A stretch of 64,000 nucleotides of DNA from Streptomyces sp. H27-H1 (GTDB taxonomy: Bacteria > Actinomycetota > Actinomycetes > Streptomycetales > Streptomycetaceae), in contig NZ_JAPNLJ010000020.1 of NCBI RefSeq assembly GCF_026627445.1, positions 1-64,000 of the forward strand, given 5' to 3'. Every line of letters starts with the position of its first letter. Within the stretch, counting starts at the first letter, position 1. Made by a program: the position numbers and the translations under genes. Of this stretch, positions 43,876 to 52,196 are shown in pieces. Below the pieces are notes generated by a model. The model was not told where the DNA came from. It did not search any database and worked only from the letters and a program-made list of their open reading frames with translations.

Positions 43876-44655
43876 CTACCTGATGCCGTGGCGGCGGAGC
43901 GTGGTGGCGAGGGTGGTGGCGTGTGCCACCACGGCCTTCGCCACCCGCTCGACCTCCTTCTCCGTGGCGGCGCCCACCGGCATGGAGCAGCTGATCGCGT
44001 CCGTGGCGGGGATCCGGTACTGCACCGGCGCCGACAGGCAGGCGACCCCCAACGTGCCCTGCTCGCGCTCCAGGGCCCAGCCCCGGTCGCGCGCCCGGGC
44101 GAGCTCGTCGTGCAGGGTGGCCCGGTCGGTGACGGAGCTCGGGGTGAGTGCCTCCAGGCGCTTCGGCAGGATCGCCTCCACCTCCTCGGTGGTGAGCTCG
44201 GCGAGCAACGCCTGTCCCAGCGCCGTGAGATGGGCGGGCAGCCTGCGGCCGACCCGGGAGATGGCGCGGACGCTGTCGCGCGCCTCGCGGCTCGCGAGGT
44301 ACAGGACGTACGCGTCGTCGCGGCGGGCGAAGTGCACGGTGTACCCGGTCTCGGCGCGCAGGTCCTCGATCACCTCGTGCGCGTACGGCAGGGCGGGATC
44401 GCGGTCGAGGTAGGCGGTTCCGGACAGCAGCGCGTGGGGTCCCACGCCGAAGGCGGATCCGGTGTCGTCGGCCTCGACCCACTTGAGCTCGCGCAGGGTG
44501 CGGACCAGCGCGTGCAGGCTGCTGCGCGGATAGCCGAGGCGCTCCTGGAGTTCGGAGACGGTGAGCCGTTCGGCGGAGGCGGCGAGCGCCTCCAGGATGC
44601 GCACGGTCCGCTCCGCGGACTTCACGGTCGAGACGTCCGACTGGGCAGCAGGCAT
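43876..44655 (-). CDS. IclR-family transcriptional regulator
   Basis: A 259-residue regulator. The N-terminal winged helix-turn-helix (about 10-65; TVKSAERTVRILEALAASAE, then SELQERLGYPRSSLHALVRT) is followed by the IclR effector domain (about 80-255; GRRLPAHLTALGQALLAEL and ISCSMPVGA). A start at 44697 is open, but the ATG at 44655 has GGAGGG 5 nt upstream. It is divergent from the ABC transporter and hexuronate genes and most likely represses them in the absence of substrate. The effector (a hexuronate or aldarate) is inference. Confidence 0.9.
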   Translation of the reverse strand: MPAAQSDVSTVKSAERTVRILEALAASAERLTVSELQERLGYPRSSLHALVRTLRELKWVEADDTGSAFGVGPHALLSGTAYLDRDPALPYAHEVIEDLRAETGYTVHFARRDDAYVLYLASREARDSVRAISRVGRRLPAHLTALGQALLAELTTEEVEAILPKRLEALTPSSVTDRATLHDELARARDRGWALEREQGTLGVACLSAPVQYRIPATDAISCSMPVGAATEKEVERVAKAVVAHATTLATTLRRHGIR

Positions 44656-44717
44656 GTCCACCCTCCAGATCATTTCCTCATGAGTGTTGACCCGCATGGT
44701 AGCGGAGGCTAACTTCC

Positions 44718-44727
44718 CTCTGCAGAG
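44718..44727. promoter_or_regulatory. CTCTGCAGAG palindrome between IclR and ABC genes
   Basis: A perfect 10-bp palindrome in the 123-nt divergent gap between the IclR start (44655) and the lipoprotein start (44779). It is a plausible operator half or core for the IclR protein. It is short enough to occur by chance. Confidence 0.35.
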
Positions 44728-44778
44728 CGACTACATTCTCAGATCCTGTCCACATATCTAGACGGGGATTCGTTCACG

Positions 44779-46119
44779 ATGAATCGCAGAGCCGCGTCCA
44801 CCTCCCTGGCAGCCTCCCTGGCCGCCGTGCTCGCCCTCACCTCCCTCACCGGCTGCGGTGACGATTCCGGGCCCACCGCCGGGAACGACCAGGCGCCGCT
44901 GGAGATCTGGGTCCGCAAGCCCCCGGGCTCGCCCACGGAGAAGACGCACCAGGAGCTCGCCGCCGCCTTCACGAAGGCCACCGGCGTACCGGCCAAAGTG
45001 ACCGCGCTGTTCGACGACTTCGAAACGAAGCTGCAGCAGGCGGCGGCGCAGAAGAAGCTGCCGGACCTGATCGTCAACGACACCGCCCAGCTGGGCACCC
45101 TCGTCAAGCAGGGCCTCGTACGAGAGGTCGACAAGGCCGCCGTCCAGGGCGGGGACCAGCTGATACCCGCCTCCTGGGAGGCGGCGAAGGCGGCCGACGG
45201 CAAGTACTACGGAGTCCCCTTCTCGGCCCAGACGTTCGCCCTCTTCGTCCGCAGGGACTGGCGGGAGAAGCTGGGCATCGCACAGCCCGCCGACTGGGAC
45301 CAGCTCGACGCCCTCGCCACCGCCTTCACCACCAGGGACCCCGACGGCAACGGCAAGGCCGACACCTACGGGTACGTCATCCCCGGCACCACCAAACGCG
45401 GCTACATGGACTGGTACTTCTCCAGCTTCCTGTGGTCCGCGGGCGGCGACTACTTCACCGGCGGTGACCCGAAGGCCCTGAAGCCCGCCATCGGCAGTCC
45501 GGCCGCCACCGCCGCCGCCCAGCGCCTCAAGGACCAGTTCTGCACCGCCAAGAGCGTGGTCCCGGGCGCGGTGACCGCGGAGACCACCCAGGCCCACCCG
45601 CTCTTCGAGACCGGGAAGGGCGGGATCTACCTCACCGGCCCCTACAACATGGCCCGCTTCGACAAGGCGCTCGGCGCGGACAAGTACGAGGTCCTGGCGC
45701 TCCCGGCCGGCCCGGGCGGCGGGAACTCCGTGCTGGCCGAGGGCGAGAACACCTACCTGATGGCCGGGTCGAAGAACCCGAAGGGCCAGCTCGCGTACGC
45801 AGAGTTCCTGATCGGCGCCGAGGGCCAGAAGGCCGGCATGGCGGGCGACACCGCGGGCAACGTCGTACGGCTGCCCGTCAACAAGTCGGTCGACCTGGCG
45901 TCCGTACGCACCGACAAGCGCTGGCTGGTATTCGACAAGGTCTACCGCGAGGCGGGCCGGTACTCGCCCGTGGTCAAGGAGTGGACCCACTTCCGCCAGG
46001 CCTCGGCCGAGGCGCTCAACGGCATGGTCGCCGACTGCGGCTCCGACCCCGGAGCCACGCTCGCCAAGCTCGCCGAGTCCTTCACCGCCGAGCTGAAGAA
46101 GCAGGGAGCGGGCTCCTGA
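44779..46119 (+). CDS. ABC transporter sugar-binding lipoprotein
   Basis: A 446-residue extracellular solute-binding protein (family 1, MalE-like). A lipoprotein signal has the lipobox LTGC with Cys26. A two-lobed binding fold follows (LEIWVRKPPGSPTEKTH, then YGVPFSAQTFALFVRRDW and GKGGIYLTGPYNMARF). It captures sugars for the two permeases that follow with 1-nt and 4-nt overlaps. No ATPase gene is in the operon, as is usual in Streptomyces where a shared MsiK serves such transporters. The substrate is probably a uronate or oligosaccharide (from context). Confidence 0.92.
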   Translation: MNRRAASTSLAASLAAVLALTSLTGCGDDSGPTAGNDQAPLEIWVRKPPGSPTEKTHQELAAAFTKATGVPAKVTALFDDFETKLQQAAAQKKLPDLIVNDTAQLGTLVKQGLVREVDKAAVQGGDQLIPASWEAAKAADGKYYGVPFSAQTFALFVRRDWREKLGIAQPADWDQLDALATAFTTRDPDGNGKADTYGYVIPGTTKRGYMDWYFSSFLWSAGGDYFTGGDPKALKPAIGSPAATAAAQRLKDQFCTAKSVVPGAVTAETTQAHPLFETGKGGIYLTGPYNMARFDKALGADKYEVLALPAGPGGGNSVLAEGENTYLMAGSKNPKGQLAYAEFLIGAEGQKAGMAGDTAGNVVRLPVNKSVDLASVRTDKRWLVFDKVYREAGRYSPVVKEWTHFRQASAEALNGMVADCGSDPGATLAKLAESFTAELKKQGAGS

Positions 46120-47000
46120 TGCGCCCGCCGAGGCAGGGGTGGCTCACACCGTGGCTGTTCCTCGCCCCGGCGCTGCTCCTTTTCGCGCTCTTCAAGTTCC
46201 TGCCCATGTGGCGGGCGGTCGAGATGAGCTTCCACGAGGTGCGGCCCTACCTGGGCGACCGATGGGTCGGCGGGGGCAACTACCGCCAGGTGGTCACCGA
46301 CGAGGCCTTCCTCGACGCGATCGGACACACCCTCGTCCTGGCCGTCGGCCAGACCGGCGGATCGGTGGTCCTCGGCCTCGCGCTGGCGCTGCTGCTCGAA
46401 GGCACCGCCCGCCGCCTGTGGATCGTGCGGACCGCCGTCTTCCTGCCCACCGTGACCGCGATGGCCGTGGTCGCCGAAGTGTGGCGCATCCTCTACCACC
46501 CGGCGGCGGACGGAATCGTCAACACCCTGCTGGGCTGGTTCGGGGCAGCCCCCTCACAGTTCCTGAACAGCCCCGACAGCGCCCTGTGGTCGGTCATGGC
46601 GGTCGGGGTCTGGCGCGGGGCGCCGTACGACATGATGATCTTCATCGCCGCGCTCGCCGGCGTCGACCGCACCCTCTACGAAGCCGCGGCGGCCGACGGC
46701 GCCGGAGTGCGCAGGCGGGTGTGGCACGTGACCCTGCCCGCCCTGCGCCCGGCCTTCACGATCCTCCTCACGCTCGCCGCGATCCGCAGCCTGCGCGTCT
46801 TCACCGAGATCTTCCTGCTCACCAACGGCGGGCCCAACGGCTCCACCGAAGTACTGATGACCCTCATCTACAAACTCGGCCTGGAACGCAGCGAACTCGG
46901 CGTGGCCGCGGCCGGATCCATGGTCCTGCTCTGCGCCTCGGTCGCTCTGACCCTGGCCGCGCGCCTGGGGCGGGCCCGCACCGGAAAGGAGGCGCGATGA
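46119..47000 (+). CDS. ABC sugar transporter permease 1 (MalF-like)
   Basis: A 293-residue inner-membrane permease with six hydrophobic segments and the EAA motif near EAAAADGAGVRRRVWHVTLP, which docks the ATPase. The ATG at 46119 overlaps the binding-protein stop (TGATG). It pairs with the following permease. Confidence 0.92.
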   Translation: MRPPRQGWLTPWLFLAPALLLFALFKFLPMWRAVEMSFHEVRPYLGDRWVGGGNYRQVVTDEAFLDAIGHTLVLAVGQTGGSVVLGLALALLLEGTARRLWIVRTAVFLPTVTAMAVVAEVWRILYHPAADGIVNTLLGWFGAAPSQFLNSPDSALWSVMAVGVWRGAPYDMMIFIAALAGVDRTLYEAAAADGAGVRRRVWHVTLPALRPAFTILLTLAAIRSLRVFTEIFLLTNGGPNGSTEVLMTLIYKLGLERSELGVAAAGSMVLLCASVALTLAARLGRARTGKEAR

Positions 47001-47845
47001 GCCGCCTGGACACCGCGCTCGGCCTGGAGGCCCGGCGCGGCGCGGTCGCCGTCACCGCGAAACTGCTGGTGTACGCCTTGCTGGTAGTGGTCTTCGCGGG
47101 GCCGCTGCTCGCCCTGCTGGCCAGCGCCTTCAACCGGACCACCGACCCCACGTCACTGACGCTGCTCCCGACCCGGCCCACGCTCGCGAACTTCGAGGCC
47201 GCCTTCGACCGGGACGTACTGCTCTACCTCCTCAACTCCTTCCTCGTAGTCGGCGGCGGACTGCTGCTCCAGATCGCGGTCAGCGTCTGCGCCGCCTACG
47301 CCCTGGCCCGCAAACGCTTCCCGGGCCTGCCCCTGGTCCTCCTGCTGATCCTCAGCACGATGATGCTCCCCGAGGAGATCCTCGCGATCCCGCTCTCCCT
47401 GGTCCTGTCCGACCTCTCCCTCACCGGCAGCCTCTGGGGAATGATCGTCCCGGTCGGAGCCTGGGCGTTCTCCATCCTGGTGACCGCCGAATTCATGAAG
47501 GAGATCCCGGTCGAACTCGAGGAGGCCGCCCGCCTCGACGGGGCCGGAGACCTGCGGGTCTTCTGGTCGGTGATCCTGCCGCTGTGCAGGCCTGCCCTCG
47601 GGGTCATCGGCATCTTCGGCTTCACCATGATCTGGGACCAGTACATGCTCCCGCTGCTGGTCGCCACCGATGCCCGCCAGTTCACCCTCCCGCTCGCCCT
47701 GCGGACCCTGCGAGCGGACGAGGAGGTCGGCGTCGGCGTCCTGCTCGCGTCCGCGCTGCTCGCCCTGCTGCCCAGCGTGATCGCGTTCATCGCCATGCAG
47801 CGCCAGTTCATGCGCGGACTCACCTCCGGCGCGGTCAAGGGCTGA
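46997..47845 (+). CDS. ABC sugar transporter permease 2 (MalG-like)
   Basis: A 282-residue permease with six predicted membrane spans and an EAA loop (EEAARLDGAGDLRVFWSVILP). AGGAGG lies 4 nt before the ATG, which overlaps the previous stop (ATGA). It completes the importer encoded from 44779. Confidence 0.92.
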   Translation: MSRLDTALGLEARRGAVAVTAKLLVYALLVVVFAGPLLALLASAFNRTTDPTSLTLLPTRPTLANFEAAFDRDVLLYLLNSFLVVGGGLLLQIAVSVCAAYALARKRFPGLPLVLLLILSTMMLPEEILAIPLSLVLSDLSLTGSLWGMIVPVGAWAFSILVTAEFMKEIPVELEEAARLDGAGDLRVFWSVILPLCRPALGVIGIFGFTMIWDQYMLPLLVATDARQFTLPLALRTLRADEEVGVGVLLASALLALLPSVIAFIAMQRQFMRGLTSGAVKG

Positions 47846-47880
47846 CAAGCCACCACCCATCCGTACGACAAGGGGATCCC

Positions 47881-48804
47881 ATGCGCCTGCACGGGCTGCT
47901 GTCCTTTCCACTGACTCCGTTCACCGCCGACGACAAGGTGGACCTGACCGTCTTCGCCGCACACCTCGAGCAGCAGATCGCCGCCGGCCCGGCCGGACTC
48001 TTCGTCGCCTGCGGCACCGGCGAATTCACCGCCCTGTCCCAGGACGAGTACCGGGACGTGGTCGTCACCGCCGTCCGGGTCGCCGACGGCCGGCTCCCGG
48101 TCGTCGCCGGATGCGGCGGCGGGCCGCGCCTGGCCCACGAGTTCGCCACCGCCGCCGCCGAATGCGGCGCCGACGGACTGCTGCTGCTCCCGCCCTACCT
48201 CATCTCCTCCACCCCCGCCGGGCTCGTGGAACACATCCGCTACGTCGCCCGGGCCACCTCCCTGCCCGTCACCGTCTATCAGCGGGCCAACGCCGTCCTC
48301 GACCCGTCCGCGGCGATCGCCCTCCTCGACATCCCCACCGTCACCGGCATCAAGGACGGCCTCGGCGACGTCGACGCGATGCTCCGCCTGGTCACCGCCG
48401 TCCGCACCAGCGGCCACCCGCGCGCCGAGGAGTTCGGCTTCCTCAACGGCCTCCCCACCGCCGAACTCTCCGTCCAGGCCTACGAAGCCATCGGCGTCGA
48501 GAGCTACTCCTCCGCGGTGCTCTGCTTCGCCCCCGACATCGCCACCGCCTTCCACCGCGCGGTACGCGCCGGGAACAAGGAAGCCGTCCGTACCCTGCTC
48601 ACAGCCTTCTACCTGCCCTTCGTCGACCTGCGCGACGAAGCACCCGGTTACGCCGTCGCCCTGGTCAAAGCCGGCGCCCGGCTGGCGGGCCTGGACGTGG
48701 GATCCGTCCGGCCACCCCTCGTGGACGCCACGCCCGCGCACCAGCGGCGCCTCGGCGACATCATCGCCCGCGGACGCGCCGCCCTCGCCGGTCTGGACGT
48801 CTGA
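47881..48804 (+). CDS. kdgD: 5-dehydro-4-deoxyglucarate dehydratase
   Basis: A 307-residue DHDPS/NAL-superfamily TIM barrel. It dehydrates and decarboxylates 5-keto-4-deoxy-D-glucarate to 2-oxoglutarate semialdehyde. The Schiff-base Lys lies in TVTGIKDGLGD, and the N-terminal FPLTPF and CGTGEF loops match this family. It starts 35 nt after the permease and overlaps gudD by 1 nt, and thus acts after GudD in the same operon. Confidence 0.92.
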   Translation: MRLHGLLSFPLTPFTADDKVDLTVFAAHLEQQIAAGPAGLFVACGTGEFTALSQDEYRDVVVTAVRVADGRLPVVAGCGGGPRLAHEFATAAAECGADGLLLLPPYLISSTPAGLVEHIRYVARATSLPVTVYQRANAVLDPSAAIALLDIPTVTGIKDGLGDVDAMLRLVTAVRTSGHPRAEEFGFLNGLPTAELSVQAYEAIGVESYSSAVLCFAPDIATAFHRAVRAGNKEAVRTLLTAFYLPFVDLRDEAPGYAVALVKAGARLAGLDVGSVRPPLVDATPAHQRRLGDIIARGRAALAGLDV

Positions 48805-50081
48805 TGCGGGTCCGGGAAACAGTCGTCACCCCCGTCGCCTTCCCCGACCCGCCGCTGCTCAACTCCGCCGGCGTACACCAGCCCTGGGCCCTGCGCGCCA
48901 TCGTCGAACTCCGCTGCGGAGACGGACTCGTCGGCCTCGGGGAAACGTACGGCGACGCCGCCCACCTGCGGTTGCTACGAGCCGTGGCTCCGACCCTCAC
49001 CGGCCTCGACCCCTTCGACACCCACGGCCTGCTGAGTCGCGTCCGGGCCGTCCTCGGCGAGGACTGCGACACCCCCGACCGGCACGGGCTGACCGGCGGA
49101 TCCAGCCCCCAGAAGACCACCCTGCGCGTGCTCAGCCCCTTCGAAGTCGCCTGCCTGGACCTGCAAGGACAGCTCATCGGGCGCCCGGTCACCGACCTCC
49201 TCGGCGGCAAGGTCCGCGACAGCGTCCCCTACTCCGCCTACCTCTTCCACAAATGGGCGGCCCACCCGGGAGCACACGACGCCCAGGCCGCCGGCGCGGA
49301 CCCGTACGGCGAGGCGCTCGACCCGGACGGCATCGTCGCCCAGGCGAAGCGGATGATCGACACCTACGGCTTCCGCTCCATCAAGCTCAAGGGCGGAGTG
49401 CTGCCGCCCGACCGGGAGGTCGAGACGGTCCGCGCGCTGCGCGCCGCCTTCCCCGACCACCCGCTGCGCCTCGACCCCAACGCCGCCTGGACCGTGGAGA
49501 CCTCGCACCGGGTCGCCGCCGAGACCGAGGGCCTCCTCGAATACCTGGAGGACCCCACACCGGGTATCGAAGGCATGGCGGAGGTCGCCGGCAGCGCGCC
49601 GATGCCGCTCGCCACCAACATGGTCGTCGTCAGCCCCGACGACGTACCCCGCGGCTTCGCCGAGCGCGCCGTCGGCGTGGTCCTCGCCGACCACCACTAC
49701 TGGGGCGGACTGCGCCGCACCGCCGAACTCGCGGGTATCTGCAGGACGTTCGGCATCGGAGTCTCCATGCACTCCAACAGCCACCTCGGCATCAGCCTCG
49801 CCGCCATGACCCACCTCGGGGCAGCACTGCCCGAGCTGTCCTACGCCGCCGACACCCACACCCCCTGGCAGTACGGGGTCGATGTCCTCACCGACCCGCT
49901 GCCGATCACCGACGGCTCCGTCGCCGTACCCGACCGCCCCGGCCTCGGTGTCAGCCTCGACCCCGACGCACTGGCCCGCCTCCACGAGAACTACCTGCGG
50001 TGCGGCATCCGGGACCGCGACGACACCGCGTACATGCGGCGATTCGACCCCTCGTACCGGAAGAGGCGCCCCCGATGGTGA
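48804..50081 (+). CDS. gudD: Glucarate dehydratase (enolase superfamily)
   Basis: A 425-residue enolase-superfamily acid-sugar dehydratase of the glucarate dehydratase group. The catalytic KxK is in IKLKGG, metal/acid residues in RLDPNAAW and YLEDPTPG, and the His in MHSNSHLG. The N-terminal capping domain has the 20s loop NSAGVHQPW. It removes water from D-glucarate/galactarate to give 5-keto-4-deoxyglucarate. The TGATG overlap with kdgD shows tight coupling. Confidence 0.92.
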   Translation: MRVRETVVTPVAFPDPPLLNSAGVHQPWALRAIVELRCGDGLVGLGETYGDAAHLRLLRAVAPTLTGLDPFDTHGLLSRVRAVLGEDCDTPDRHGLTGGSSPQKTTLRVLSPFEVACLDLQGQLIGRPVTDLLGGKVRDSVPYSAYLFHKWAAHPGAHDAQAAGADPYGEALDPDGIVAQAKRMIDTYGFRSIKLKGGVLPPDREVETVRALRAAFPDHPLRLDPNAAWTVETSHRVAAETEGLLEYLEDPTPGIEGMAEVAGSAPMPLATNMVVVSPDDVPRGFAERAVGVVLADHHYWGGLRRTAELAGICRTFGIGVSMHSNSHLGISLAAMTHLGAALPELSYAADTHTPWQYGVDVLTDPLPITDGSVAVPDRPGLGVSLDPDALARLHENYLRCGIRDRDDTAYMRRFDPSYRKRRPRW

Positions 50082-51265
50082 CCGCGAACCCGACCGCGGA
50101 TGCGGGCCCGGCGGTGGACACGGCCCCGACGGCGGTTTCCGTCACCGCCCACGCCTACCCCTGGGACGTCCTGGGCGACCCCGCCTTCCCCGACCGGGTG
50201 CGGCAGGCGGGCCTGGACGCCGTCACCCTGGCCGTCACCTACCACTCCACCCGCGCCGCCACCCCGCTCCACCCGAGCCGCCGCTTCGTCGACGCCCGCC
50301 ACTCCGCCCTCTACCGACCAGTCCGCCCCCGCGTATGGACCGGCCGCCGCCTCGTACCGGTACGCGCCGACTGGGCGCCGGGCCCCGACCCGGCGGGCGC
50401 CGCCGTCGAAGCCCTTCGGGACGCGGGGATCCCGGTCAACGCCTGGCTGGTACTGGCCCACAACACCCGCCTGGGGAACCTCTACCCGGAGCTCGCCGTC
50501 ACCAACTGCTTCGGCGAGACCTACCCGTACGCGCTCTGCCCCGCCCAGGAAGAGGTACGGGAGTACTGCGCGACCCTCGCCGCCGAAGCCCTGCGGGGGC
50601 TGCCGTCCGGGGCCGTGCGCGGAGTGTCCCTGGAATCCGCCGGCCAGCTCGGCGCCGTCCACCTCGGCTGCCACGAGAAGACCGACGGCGCCTACCCCGC
50701 TCACACCCTGAGGGCGCTGTCGGTGTGCTGCTGCGCCGCCTGCCGGGAGCGCTGGCGTGCGGCCGGGATCGACCCGGGCGAGGCCGAGGCGTTGCTGCGC
50801 CGTTCGGCCGGGGCCACCGGTGCGCCCGTCCCGGACGCGCTGGGGGCCGTACTCCTCTCGGTGCGGCACGCCGCCGCCGACGAGCTGCGCGGGCAGGTGC
50901 TCGCCGCCGTACGGGAGGCCCTGCCCGGTGCGCCCGTAGCCCTGCACGCACACCCGGACCCCTGGGTCACCGGACCCTCCCCGGGGCTCACCGTCCGGGC
51001 GGCCGAGGAGGTGGACACCCTTCTGGTGCCCTGCTGGCCGACCGGGCCCGACACCGCGGACCTCGTCCGGCGGGCCGCCCGGCTCGGCCTGCCCGTAGAC
51101 GCCTACGTCACCGCACAACACCCTGCCGATCCAGGACTGTTGGGTGCACACGTACGCCGCTTGCGGGCCGCCGGGGCGAGCCGGCTCAGCCTGTACCACC
51201 TCGGTCTGCTCCCACCCGACCGGACAGCACTACTGGCCCACCTGGCAAAGGAGTTCCGCGCATGA
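50075..51265 (+). CDS. Unknown protein in the hexuronate operon, TIM-barrel-like
   Basis: A 396-residue cytosolic protein with no signal peptide and no family I can name. Alternating strand/helix segments (GLDAVTLAVTYHS, GIPVNAWLVLAHNT, VRGVSLESAG, VDTLLVPCWPTG, ASRLSLYHLGLL) suggest a TIM barrel such as a glycoside-hydrolase-like fold. A Cys-rich stretch (LSVCCCAACRERW) with an upstream GCHEK could bind zinc. It overlaps gudD by 7 nt and udh by 4 nt, so it is firmly part of the uronate pathway. Possible roles are a hydrolase for uronate oligomers or a lactone/epimerase step. This is untested inference. Confidence 0.8.
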   Translation: MVTANPTADAGPAVDTAPTAVSVTAHAYPWDVLGDPAFPDRVRQAGLDAVTLAVTYHSTRAATPLHPSRRFVDARHSALYRPVRPRVWTGRRLVPVRADWAPGPDPAGAAVEALRDAGIPVNAWLVLAHNTRLGNLYPELAVTNCFGETYPYALCPAQEEVREYCATLAAEALRGLPSGAVRGVSLESAGQLGAVHLGCHEKTDGAYPAHTLRALSVCCCAACRERWRAAGIDPGEAEALLRRSAGATGAPVPDALGAVLLSVRHAAADELRGQVLAAVREALPGAPVALHAHPDPWVTGPSPGLTVRAAEEVDTLLVPCWPTGPDTADLVRRAARLGLPVDAYVTAQHPADPGLLGAHVRRLRAAGASRLSLYHLGLLPPDRTALLAHLAKEFRA

Positions 51266-52065
51266 CGACCACCCCGCCCCGTACGGTCCTGCTCACCGGC
51301 GCCGCGGGAGGCGTCGGGGCCTTCCTGCGCGCGAGCCTGCCCGGATACGGCTACCGGCTGCGACTCGCGGACCTGAAGCCGATCGACGGCGCGGAGTCCC
51401 TCGTCTTCGACCTGCGCGACGCGGCGGCGGTGCGCGAGGCGGTGCGCGGCGTGGACGCCGTGGTCCACCTGGGCGGGATCTCGCTGGAGGACAGCTTCGA
51501 GGCGGTCCTCGAGGCCAACATCCAGGGCACCTACCACCTCTATGAGGCCGTCCGGAAGGAAGGAACCCCCCGCGTGGTCTTCGCCAGCAGCAACCACGCC
51601 GTCGGCTACGTCCCACTGGTCGGCGGCGCCATCGGCAGCGCGGTTCCCGCCCGCCCGGACACCTACTACGGGCTGTCCAAGGCCTTCGGTGAGAACCTGG
51701 CCTCGCTCTACGCGGACAAGTACGGAGTCGAGACGGTCTCCCTGCGGATCGGCTCCTGCTTCGCCGAGCCGCGGTCGGTCCGCATGCTCTCCACCTGGCT
51801 CAGCCCCGGCGACTGCGCCCGGCTCGTGCACGCCGCCCTCACCGCTGCGGACGTCGGCCACACGGTGGTCAACGGCATCAGCGCCAATACCCGCGCCTGG
51901 TGGGACCTACGCTCCGCCCGAGCCCTCGGCTACGTACCGCAGGACGACGCGGAGATCTACGCCGAAGGCCTGCTCGCCACGCACGGCCCCCTCGACCCCG
52001 CCCACCCGGACGCCCGCTTCATCGGGGGCTCCTTCACACAGACGGACCCGCACCACTGCGTGTGA
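51262..52065 (+). CDS. udh: Uronate dehydrogenase
   Basis: A 267-residue short-chain NAD-dependent dehydrogenase of the uronate dehydrogenase type. The Rossmann motif is TGAAGGVG at the N-terminus, with ASSNHAVGY and the catalytic YGLSK pair. It oxidises D-glucuronate/galacturonate to the aldarolactone. After hydrolysis this feeds GudD and KdgD. It is the last gene of the operon; the ATGA overlap with the upstream unknown gene indicates coupling. Confidence 0.92.
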   Translation: MTTTPPRTVLLTGAAGGVGAFLRASLPGYGYRLRLADLKPIDGAESLVFDLRDAAAVREAVRGVDAVVHLGGISLEDSFEAVLEANIQGTYHLYEAVRKEGTPRVVFASSNHAVGYVPLVGGAIGSAVPARPDTYYGLSKAFGENLASLYADKYGVETVSLRIGSCFAEPRSVRMLSTWLSPGDCARLVHAALTAADVGHTVVNGISANTRAWWDLRSARALGYVPQDDAEIYAEGLLATHGPLDPAHPDARFIGGSFTQTDPHHCV

Positions 52066-52196
52066 GACGCCCGGCCCGTGGGGGAGCGGCCACTCGCGCC
52101 CGTCAGTCCATCACTGTTCGTTAGTAAATGATGCGGTATATAACGAATAGTGGCAGCGTTGCGGGTGGAACATTCCCAGCCCGCACGGAGTGCGCC

